Shown here in pieces: positions 55,681-62,771 of a DNA stretch of 64,000 bases; position 1 is the stretch's first letter; each line of letters opens with the position of its first letter. This DNA is from Kitasatospora sp. MAP12-44. Lineage in GTDB: Bacteria; Actinomycetota; Actinomycetes; Streptomycetales; Streptomycetaceae. Both the position numbers and the translations under genes were made by a program. The notes below the pieces were generated by a model that was not told where the DNA came from, did not search any database, and saw only the letters and a program-made list of their open reading frames with translations. Location of the stretch: positions 3,286,001 through 3,350,000 of the forward strand of contig NZ_JARZAE010000004.1 in assembly GCF_029892095.1 (NCBI RefSeq). Reading direction: 5' to 3'.

Positions 55681-56427
55681 ATGGGGACCGAGCAGCAGAA
55701 GGTGGCCGTGGTCACCGGGGCGAGCAGCGGGATCGGCGCGGCGACCGCACGGCGGCTCGCGGCCGAGGGCTTCTCGGTCGTCCTGACGGCTCGTCGCACC
55801 GAGCGGATCGAGGCGCTGGCCAAGGAGATCGACGGCCGGGCGTACACCCTGGACGTCACCGACCGCGCCGCGGTGGACGCCTTCGCGCAGTCGCTGGAGC
55901 GGGTGGACGTGCTGGTCAACAACGCCGGCGGGGCGTTCGGCTCCGAGTCGGTGGAGCAGGGCGACCCGGCCGACTGGCTGGCGATGTACCAGGTCAATGT
56001 GCTGGGCGTGCTGCACGTGACGCAGGCCCTGCTGCCGGCGCTGCGGGAGAGCGGCGACGGCACGGTGCTGATCCTCTCCTCGACCGCCGCGCTGGCCGCC
56101 TACGAGGGCGGCGGCGGCTACGTGGCCGCCAAGCACGCCGCGCACACCATCGCCGCGACCCTGCGGCTCGAACTGGTCGGCGAGCCGATCCGGGTGATCG
56201 AGATCGCCCCGGGCATGGTCAAGTCGGAGGGGTTCGCGGTGACCCGGTTCCGCGGCGACGAGGCCAAGGCCGCCGCGGTGTACGCGGGCGTCTCGCACCC
56301 GCTCACCTCGGAGGACATCGCGGACACGGTGGCCTGGGCGGTCACCCGTCCCTCGCACGTCAACATCGACCTGCTGGTGGTCCGGCCGCGGGCGCAGGCC
56401 TCGAACTACAAGGTGCACCGGGACTAG
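55681..56427 (+). CDS. Short-chain dehydrogenase/reductase
   Basis: A 248-residue classical SDR. It has the cofactor motif VVTGASSGIGAATARRLAAE, LDVTDRAAVDA, the structural NNAGG, the catalytic Ser in ILSSTAALAAYEGGG and the YxxxK pair in GYVAAKHAAHTIAATLRLEL. Basic residues after the second strand (LTARRTERIEAL) suggest NADP(H). The family is similar to YdfG/serine-3-dehydrogenase-like oxidoreductases; the substrate is not deducible. ATG 55681 follows GGGGCC; it has its own promoter after the protease terminator. Confidence 0.9.
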   Translation: MGTEQQKVAVVTGASSGIGAATARRLAAEGFSVVLTARRTERIEALAKEIDGRAYTLDVTDRAAVDAFAQSLERVDVLVNNAGGAFGSESVEQGDPADWLAMYQVNVLGVLHVTQALLPALRESGDGTVLILSSTAALAAYEGGGGYVAAKHAAHTIAATLRLELVGEPIRVIEIAPGMVKSEGFAVTRFRGDEAKAAAVYAGVSHPLTSEDIADTVAWAVTRPSHVNIDLLVVRPRAQASNYKVHRD

Positions 56428-56462
56428 CAGAGGGCGGGGGTACCAGGTGCTACACATGTTCG

Positions 56463-58040
56463 GTGACGATCCCCTGGTTCCTCCGCCTCGCCGTACCCGT
56501 GGCGCTCGGCTCGCTGCTGCTGGCCGGGTGCACCGGTGGGGCCGCCCCGGCCAGCTCGTCCGCGCGGCCCGCCGCCGCGTCGGCGTCCTCGCCGGGTGGC
56601 GGCGACCCGGCGCTGGCGCCCTTCTACGGCCAGCGGATCGCCTGGACCGGCTGCCCGGACGCGGTGGCCGACCTGCAGTGCGGCAGGCTGCACGTCCCGC
56701 TCGACTACGCGCACCCGGCCGCCGCCGCGCTCGACCTGGCGCTGATCCGCGAGCCTGCCGCCAAGCCGGCCCGGAGGGTCGGCTCGCTGGTGGTCAACCC
56801 GGGCGGCCCGGGCGAGTCCGGCATCGACATGGTGAAGAACGCCCGCGGTGACTTCGACGGCCCGCTGCACGACAGCTACGACATCGTCGGCTTCGACCCG
56901 CGCGGCACCGGCGCCAGCTCGCCGATCCACTGCCTGAGCGACCAGCAGCGCGACGCGCTGGACCAGCAGGACCCGCCGGCCGACCCGGTGGCCCGCAAGG
57001 CGCAGAGCGACCAGCGCGCGAAGGACTACGCGGCGGCCTGCGAGGCCGCTGCCGGCAGGCTGCTCCCCTTCGTCGGCACCCGCGACACCGCCCGGGACAT
57101 GGACGTGCTGCGCCAGGCGCTGGGCCAGGACAAGCTCGACTACCTCGGCGTCTCCTACGGGACCTACCTCGGCTCGCTCTACGCCGAGCAGTTCCCCACC
57201 CGGACCGGCCGGCTGGTGCTCGACGGCGCGATCGACCCGGCCGCCGACAAGCTGGACAGCGACGTCCAGCAGCAGATCGGCTTCGAGAAGTCGTTCGAGC
57301 GGTTCGCCGCCGACTGCGTCACCAACCACCCCGGTGACTGCCCGCTGGGCACCGACCCGAGCGCCGCCGGCAAGAAGGCCGCCGACTTCCTGGACGGTCT
57401 GCGCGAGAAGCCGCTGAACACCGGCAGCCCCCGCAAGCTCACCTCGACCCTGGGGTGGACCGGGGCGCTGCTCTTCCTCTACGGCGACGAGGGGCCGTCC
57501 TGGCAGCAGCTGCGCGAGGCGCTGACGGCGGCGATGGACCGGGGCGACGGCAGCGGCCTGCTCGCGGCGGCCGACTCCTACAACGGACGCGACGCGGCCG
57601 GCCACTACAACGCCAGCGAGGACGCCCAGGTGGCCATCTCCTGCGCCGACGGCGCGAGCCCGGCCCCCTCGCCCGCCCGGGTCCAGCAGGTACTGGCCGA
57701 GCTCAAGCAGAGCGCCCCGCTGCTCAACAGCGACACCACCGCCGAGGACGTCAGCGGCGCCGGCTGCGAGGACTGGCCGTTCCAGAGCCCGGAGCACCCG
57801 CACACGATCCGGGCCGAGGGCAGCGCGCCGATCCTGGTGATCGGCACCACCGACGACCCGGCCACCCCGTACGCGGCGGCGCAGAACCTCGCCAAGGGGT
57901 TCGCCAACGCGACGCTGCTCACTCGGGAGGGTGAAGGGCACGCGGCCTTCGGCAGTGGGAACGCCTGTGTGACGACTGCGCTTGATGCGTACCTGGTCAA
58001 CGGCACCCTGCCCGCCCCGCAGACCCGTTGCGCCGAATAG
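56463..58040 (+). CDS. Exported lipoprotein alpha/beta hydrolase, tripeptidyl-aminopeptidase-like
   Basis: A 525-residue surface hydrolase related to the Streptomyces Slp/Tap proteases that trim tripeptides from exported proteins. A lipoprotein signal ends LLLAGCTGG (Cys near residue 21). The hydrolase fold shows VVNPGGPGESGIDMV (oxyanion), YDIVGFDPRGTGAS, nucleophile Ser231 in LGVSYGTYLGSLYA, the lid with Cys residues, Asp in VIGTTDDPATPY and His in GEGHAAFGSGNACV. GTG 56463 lies seven bases after a TACACA box with no ribosome site, another possible leaderless start. It may cooperate with the S53 protease in extracellular peptide use. Confidence 0.88.
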   Translation: MTIPWFLRLAVPVALGSLLLAGCTGGAAPASSSARPAAASASSPGGGDPALAPFYGQRIAWTGCPDAVADLQCGRLHVPLDYAHPAAAALDLALIREPAAKPARRVGSLVVNPGGPGESGIDMVKNARGDFDGPLHDSYDIVGFDPRGTGASSPIHCLSDQQRDALDQQDPPADPVARKAQSDQRAKDYAAACEAAAGRLLPFVGTRDTARDMDVLRQALGQDKLDYLGVSYGTYLGSLYAEQFPTRTGRLVLDGAIDPAADKLDSDVQQQIGFEKSFERFAADCVTNHPGDCPLGTDPSAAGKKAADFLDGLREKPLNTGSPRKLTSTLGWTGALLFLYGDEGPSWQQLREALTAAMDRGDGSGLLAAADSYNGRDAAGHYNASEDAQVAISCADGASPAPSPARVQQVLAELKQSAPLLNSDTTAEDVSGAGCEDWPFQSPEHPHTIRAEGSAPILVIGTTDDPATPYAAAQNLAKGFANATLLTREGEGHAAFGSGNACVTTALDAYLVNGTLPAPQTRCAE

Positions 58041-58403
58041 CCCACCAGTGCGGTCGGATGGTCCGATGGTGTGCGGGTCACAACTTGATAGCTCGTCAGG
58101 GTGAATTCTGCGAGCACTCTCCCCAACTGATGAGCGCTCAACTACCGTGGTCCCGCTGGCTGGGAGACCCGCAGCAGCAGCCGGGCGGACACGCCCGGGA
58201 CAGCCGTCGCACGCCTCGCGCGCAACCAGCGCCCGCGGGCCCTGGCCATCGCCGCCATGGATCGCCTGTGATCCATGCTTGTCCCATCGACCCCGGCATC
58301 CCATTCGGTTCCACCCATTCCATCGCTCTCCAGGCGCGGCGCGACGAAACGCCCTCTCCCCTGTGCGCCGCTCGCCCCTTCCCGCCCTCACGAGGAGGAC
58401 CCG
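58041..58403. other. 363-nt intergenic region before the ureidoimidazoline decarboxylase-like gene
   Basis: No gene seen. The first half (58080-58140) is less GC-rich with TTGATAGCTCGTC and a following GTGAATTCTGCG that could contain a promoter. The last 25 nt hold the strong ribosome site GAGGAGG used by the next gene. No inverted repeat of note. Confidence 0.5.
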
Positions 58404-59012
58404 CTGGCCAGCGACACTCCGGCCGACAGTTCGACGGACCGAACCGCCGAACAGCCCTCGACCGGCATTCCTCCGCAGCGGCCCGACGCTTCCGCTCCAG
58501 CCCCCGCGACACCGGCTGCCGCCGTCGGGCTCCACCGCTTCAACGAGGCCGACCCCGGCGCCGCCGAGGAGGCGCTGCTCGCCTGCTGCGGCAGTCACCG
58601 CTGGGCGCTGCGGCTGACCCTGCACCGCCCGTACCCCGACCTGGACTCGCTGCTGGCCGCCGCCAGCGAGGCCTCGTACGACCTGCGGCCGAGCGACCTC
58701 GCCGAAGCCCTGGCCGACGAGAGCTGGATGCCGCAGCCGCTGCTCGGCATGCGCGCCCCCGGCAGCCACGCCGCGCACACCGCGCTGCGGGCCGCGCACG
58801 CCGCCTACGAGGCGCGGTTCGGCCATGTCTTCGTGGTCTGCCTGGACGGCGTCGACCCCGAGGAGATGCTCGACGCCGTGCTCACCTCCATCCGCACCCG
58901 GCTCGCCAACGACCCGGACGAGGAGCGCCTGATCGCCTCCGACGAGCTGCGCCGGATCGCACTGAACCGCCTGGAGCACCTGGTGGCCAGTCACACCGCC
59001 GGGGCGCACTGA
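58404..59012 (+). CDS. 2-oxo-4-hydroxy-4-carboxy-5-ureidoimidazoline decarboxylase-like protein
   Basis: Related to the enzyme that decarboxylates OHCU to allantoin in urate breakdown. After a disordered N-terminus (about 1-45) the helical domain reads GLHRFNEADPGAAEEALLAC, RPYPDLDSLLAAASEASYDL, SDLAEALADESWMPQPLLG and ends RLIASDELRRIALNRLEHLV. The expected catalytic His of the P-R-I-G region is replaced by QPLLGMR, so activity is uncertain. GAGGAGG lies five bases before CTG 58404, the most probable start; the nearest ATG (58275) has no ribosome site. No other urate genes are nearby. Confidence 0.78.
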   Translation: MASDTPADSSTDRTAEQPSTGIPPQRPDASAPAPATPAAAVGLHRFNEADPGAAEEALLACCGSHRWALRLTLHRPYPDLDSLLAAASEASYDLRPSDLAEALADESWMPQPLLGMRAPGSHAAHTALRAAHAAYEARFGHVFVVCLDGVDPEEMLDAVLTSIRTRLANDPDEERLIASDELRRIALNRLEHLVASHTAGAH

Positions 59013-59026
59013 GGGCGGCTCAGCCC

Positions 59027-59062
59027 TTTCCGCCCTCGGCACCGCGGTGCCGAGGGCGGAAA
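59027..59062 (+). terminator. 36-bp perfect palindrome after the decarboxylase-like gene
   Basis: Eighteen bases on each side of 59044/59045 match perfectly, starting TTTCCGCCC and ending GGGCGGAAA. It lies 15 nt beyond the stop codon. Confidence 0.85.
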
Positions 59063-59133
59063 ATCCGTCACAATTCCCGAGATAAGTCGTGACTCAACGT
59101 CACTCCGGGCCCTCGCGTTACGCCGCCCGTGCC

Positions 59134-59149
59134 TGATTGATCACAATCA
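59134..59149. promoter_or_regulatory. Inverted repeat upstream of sdhC
   Basis: TGATTG (59134-59139) and CAATCA (59144-59149) flank ATCA, about 125 nt before the sdhC start, in an otherwise GC-rich region. It may be a regulator site for the succinate dehydrogenase operon. A TAGGAT -10-like box follows at about 59184. Confidence 0.4.
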
Positions 59150-59273
59150 AACCCCCCGGGAGCGGTTCCCGACAGAGCGTCGATAGGATGTCCGCGGCCG
59201 GTGGACCGTACCCGGCCGGGCTGACCGACACCGAAGCCGGCCGAGCCCTTCATCCGCTTCCGGAGGGTTTTCC

Positions 59274-59654
59274 GTGCCGGCTGGAACGCTGTACCGCGGC
59301 CGGGAAGGCATGTGGAGTTGGGTGGCTCATCGAGTCACCGGCGTCCTCATCTTCTTCTTCCTGTTCGCTCATGTCCTCGACACCGCGCTGGTGCGCGTGT
59401 CTCCGCAGGCGTACGACTCCGTCATTCAGACGTACAAGACGCCCCTGGTGAACCTGATGGAGTACGGCCTGACCGCCGCCATCCTGTTCCACGCCCTGAA
59501 CGGCCTGCGGGTCATCGCGGTGGACTTCTGGTCGAAGGGCCCGAAGTACCAGAAGCAGATGCTCTGGAGCGTCGTCGGCGTCTGGGTCGTCCTGATGGCC
59601 GGCGCCTTCTACCCGATCCTTCAGCACACCCTGCTCACCTGGTTCGGGAAGTGA
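59274..59654 (+). CDS. sdhC: Succinate dehydrogenase cytochrome b556 subunit
   Basis: A membrane anchor of complex II (126 residues). Three membrane helices are visible, and the family motif HRVTGVLIFFFLFAHVLD contains the His/Arg near the quinone site; the second helix FHALNGLRVIAVDF carries HxxxGLR, which ligates or neighbours haem b. GTG 59274 has GGAGGG nine bases upstream. It heads the sdhCDAB operon. Confidence 0.94.
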   Translation: MPAGTLYRGREGMWSWVAHRVTGVLIFFFLFAHVLDTALVRVSPQAYDSVIQTYKTPLVNLMEYGLTAAILFHALNGLRVIAVDFWSKGPKYQKQMLWSVVGVWVVLMAGAFYPILQHTLLTWFGK

Positions 59655-59660
59655 TCCGGC

Positions 59661-60152
59661 ATGTCGACTGACACCTCTGACATCGAGCTGGTCTCGTCTT
59701 CGCAGGCGCACACCGGCAAGGGGCTCGGCACCGGTAACCCGGCCGACGAGTTCGTCATCCAGCCGCCGCGTACCCGGACGACGAAGACCCCTCGTCGCAC
59801 CCGTACCAACTTCGAGATGCTCGCCTGGCTCTTCATGCGCCTGTCGGGTGTCGTGCTGGTGGTGCTGATCCTCGGCCACCTGCTGATCATGCTGGTGCTC
59901 GACGGCGGCGTCTCCAAGATCGGCTTCGCCTTCGTGGCCGGCCGCTGGGCCTCGCCGTTCTGGCAGGGCTGGGACCTGCTGATGCTCTGGCTGGCCATGC
60001 TGCACGGTGCCAACGGCATGCGCACGGTCATCAACGACTACGCCGAGAAGGACTCCACGCGTCTCTGGCTGAAGACCCTGATGGGTGCCGCCACGGTGTT
60101 CACCGTGCTGCTCGGCACTCTGGTGATCTTCACCTTCGACCCGAACATCTAA
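59661..60152 (+). CDS. sdhD: Succinate dehydrogenase hydrophobic membrane anchor subunit
   Basis: A 163-residue complex II anchor. A polar ~55-residue N-terminus leads to three helices: FMRLSGVVLVVLILGHLLIM with the haem-ligand His, the middle helix WQGWDLLMLWLAMLHGANGM with HGANGMR, and the last one TLMGAATVFTVLLGTLVIFT. It starts 6 nt after sdhC and precedes sdhA by 31 nt, as in other Streptomyces. Confidence 0.93.
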   Translation: MSTDTSDIELVSSSQAHTGKGLGTGNPADEFVIQPPRTRTTKTPRRTRTNFEMLAWLFMRLSGVVLVVLILGHLLIMLVLDGGVSKIGFAFVAGRWASPFWQGWDLLMLWLAMLHGANGMRTVINDYAEKDSTRLWLKTLMGAATVFTVLLGTLVIFTFDPNI

Positions 60153-60183
60153 CTCGGCTAAAGCCAGAGGCGACTGACACACC

Positions 60184-61926
60184 ATGCAGATTCACAAGTA
60201 CGACACCGTCATCGTCGGCGCCGGCGGCGCCGGCATGCGCGCGGCCATCGAGTCGACCCAGCGCAGCCGTACCGCCGTGCTGACCAAGCTCTACCCCACC
60301 CGGTCCCACACCGGCGCGGCTCAGGGCGGCATGTGCGCCGCCCTGGCCAACGTCGAGGAGGACAACTGGGAGTGGCACACCTTCGACACGGTCAAGGGTG
60401 GTGACTACCTGGTCGACCAGGACGCCGCCGAGATCATGTGCAAGGAGGCCATCGACGCGGTCCTCGACCTGGAGAAGATGGGCCTGCCCTTCTCCCGCAC
60501 CGAGGCCGGCCGGATCGACCAGCGCCGCTTCGGCGGCCACACCCGCAACCACGGCGAGGCGGCCGTCCGCCGCTCCTGCTACGCGGCCGACCGCACCGGT
60601 CACATGATCCTGCAGACGCTGTTCCAGAACTGCGTCAAGCACGGCGTGGAGTTCTTCAACGAGTTCTACGTGCTCGACCTGCTGATCAACGACGGCAAGA
60701 CCGCCGGCGTGGTCGCGTACGAGCTGGCCACCGGTGAGATCCACGTCTTCCAGGCCAAGTCGGTGGTCTTCGCCTCCGGCGGCACCGGCAAGTTCTTCAA
60801 GGTGACCTCCAACGCCCACACCCTCACCGGTGACGGCCAGGCGCTGGTCTACCGCCGCGGCCTGCCGCTGGAGGACATGGAGTTCTTCCAGTTCCACCCG
60901 ACGGGCATCTGGCGGATGGGCATCCTGCTCACCGAGGGCGCTCGCGGCGAGGGCGGCATCCTGCGCAACAAGGACGGCGAGCGCTTCATGGAGCGCTACG
61001 CCCCGGTCATGAAGGACCTCGCGTCCCGTGACGTCTGCTCGCGCGCGATCTACACCGAGATCCGTGAGGGTCGCGGCTGCGGTCCCGAGGGCGACCACGT
61101 CTACCTGGACCTGACGCACCTTCCGCCGGAGCAGCTGGACGCCAAGCTCCCGGACATCACCGAGTTCGCCCGCACCTACCTCGGCATCGAGCCCTACACG
61201 GACCCGATCCCGATCCAGCCCACCGCGCACTACGCGATGGGCGGCATCCCGACCAACGTCGAGGGTGAGGTGCTGCGCAACAACACCGACGTCGTCCCGG
61301 GCCTGTACGCGGCCGGCGAGGTCGCCTGCGTGTCGGTGCACGGCGCCAACCGCCTGGGCACCAACTCGCTGCTGGACATCAACGTGTTCGGCAAGCGGGC
61401 CGGTATCGCGGCTGCCGACTACTCCTCGACGGTGGACTTCACGCCGCTCCCGGAGAACCCGGCCGAGAAGGTGCAGGCGCTGGTCGACGGCCTGCGCGAC
61501 TCCACCGGTACCGAGTCCGTCGCGCAGATCCGCAAGGAGCTGCAGGAGACCATGGACGTCAACGCCATGGTCTACCGCACCGGCGCGACCCTGAAGCAGG
61601 CGTCCGAGGACATCGCGGCGCTGCGCGAGCGGTACAAGCACGTGGCCATCATGGACAAGGGCTTCCGCTACAACACGGACCTCCTGGAGGCCGTCGAGCT
61701 GGGCAACCTGCTCGACCTGGCCGAGGTGCTGGTCGTCTCGGCGCTGGCCCGCGAGGAGTCGCGCGGCGGTCACTTCCGCGAGGACTTCCCGACCCGTGAC
61801 GACGTGAAGTTCATGCAGCACACCATGGCGTACCAGGAGGTCGCCGAGGACGGCACCACCTCCATCCGCCTTGACTACAAGCCGGTCGTCACGACCCGCT
61901 ACCAGCCGATGGAGCGTAAGTACTGA
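60184..61926 (+). CDS. sdhA: Succinate dehydrogenase flavoprotein subunit
   Basis: Oxidises succinate to fumarate and passes electrons to the iron-sulfur subunit. The 580-residue protein has the FAD fold VIVGAGGAGMRAAIES, the covalent flavin attachment at His42 in TRSHTGAAQGGM, the substrate-binding RRFGGHTRNHGEAAVRR, FHPTGIWRMGILLTEGARGE, the active-site Arg in GEVACVSVHGANRLGTNSLL and the C-terminal helical domain. The TGA overlaps the sdhB ATG by one base. Confidence 0.96.
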   Translation: MQIHKYDTVIVGAGGAGMRAAIESTQRSRTAVLTKLYPTRSHTGAAQGGMCAALANVEEDNWEWHTFDTVKGGDYLVDQDAAEIMCKEAIDAVLDLEKMGLPFSRTEAGRIDQRRFGGHTRNHGEAAVRRSCYAADRTGHMILQTLFQNCVKHGVEFFNEFYVLDLLINDGKTAGVVAYELATGEIHVFQAKSVVFASGGTGKFFKVTSNAHTLTGDGQALVYRRGLPLEDMEFFQFHPTGIWRMGILLTEGARGEGGILRNKDGERFMERYAPVMKDLASRDVCSRAIYTEIREGRGCGPEGDHVYLDLTHLPPEQLDAKLPDITEFARTYLGIEPYTDPIPIQPTAHYAMGGIPTNVEGEVLRNNTDVVPGLYAAGEVACVSVHGANRLGTNSLLDINVFGKRAGIAAADYSSTVDFTPLPENPAEKVQALVDGLRDSTGTESVAQIRKELQETMDVNAMVYRTGATLKQASEDIAALRERYKHVAIMDKGFRYNTDLLEAVELGNLLDLAEVLVVSALAREESRGGHFREDFPTRDDVKFMQHTMAYQEVAEDGTTSIRLDYKPVVTTRYQPMERKY

Positions 61927-62703
61927 TGAGCGCCCCCACGATCGACGCACCGCACTCGGCGGCGCTGGACGCGGCCGAGGCCGGCGGCGTGCAGATGATC
62001 ACCTTCACCCTCCGCATCCGCCGGTTCAACCCGGAGGAGCACCCGGAGCCGGTGTGGGTGGACTACCAGCTCACCATGGACCCCAAGGAGCGCGTCCTGG
62101 ACGCCCTCAACAAGGTCAAGTGGGAGCAGGACGGCACCCTGACGTACCGGCGCTCCTGCGCGCACGGGATCTGCGGCTCTGACGCGATGCGGATCAACGG
62201 CCGCAACCGGCTGGCCTGCAAGACCCTGCTGAAGGACGTCAACCCCGAGCAGCCGATCACGATCGAGGCCATCAAGGGCCTCACGGTCCTCAAGGACCTG
62301 GTCGTGGACATGGACCCGTTCTTCCAGGCGTACAAGGACGTCATGCCGTTCCTGATCACCAAGGGGAACGAGCCGACCCGCGAGCGCCTGCAGTCCGCCG
62401 AGGACCGCGAGCGCTTCGACGACACCACCAAGTGCATCCTGTGCGCCGCGTGCACGTCGTCCTGCCCGGTCTTCTGGAACGACGGCCAGTACTTCGGGCC
62501 CGGCCGCCATCGTCAACGCGCACCGCTTCATCTTCGACTCGCGTGACGAGGGTGCCGAGCAGCGCCTGGAGATCCTGAACGACCGTGAGGGCGTGTGGCG
62601 CTGCCGCACCACCTTCAACTGCTCGGAGGCCTGCCCGCGTGGCATCGAGGTCACCAAGGCGATCCAGGAAGTCAAGCGCGCCCTGGTGACGCGCCGCTTC
62701 TGA
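61926..62703 (+). CDS. sdhB: Succinate dehydrogenase iron-sulfur subunit, frameshifted in this sequence
   Basis: Carries electrons from SdhA to quinone through 2Fe-2S, 4Fe-4S and 3Fe-4S clusters. The first part has the 2Fe-2S ligands in RRSCAHGICGSDAM and NRLAC, then CILCAACTSSCPVFWNDGQY. At 62496-62502 (CGGGCCCGG) one extra G throws the frame off; the raw frame ends at 62546 in unrelated residues. Removing it gives YFGPAAIVNAHRFIFDSRDE, CRTTFNCSEACPRGIEVTKA and a stop at 62701-62703, a normal 258-residue SdhB. The total length of 778 nt is 3n+1, as expected for one inserted base. Confidence 0.93.
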
Positions 62704-62719
62704 CGCTTCGCCCGCAGAT

Positions 62720-62765
62720 ACGACCGAGGCCCTGTCCGCATCACTGCGGACAGGGCCTCGGTCGT
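62720..62765. terminator. Strong bidirectional terminator after sdhB
   Basis: A 21-bp perfect stem (62720-62740 with 62745-62765) around TCAC, between the convergent sdhB and the secreted FG-GAP gene; it ends the sdh operon and the gene opposite. Confidence 0.92.
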
Positions 62766-62771
62766 TGCCGG

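Noticed and set aside
62496..62546. Programmed frameshifting in sdhB
   Set aside because: No slippery heptamer of a known kind or stimulatory structure was evident, and succinate dehydrogenase subunits are not known to use it; an indel error is simpler.
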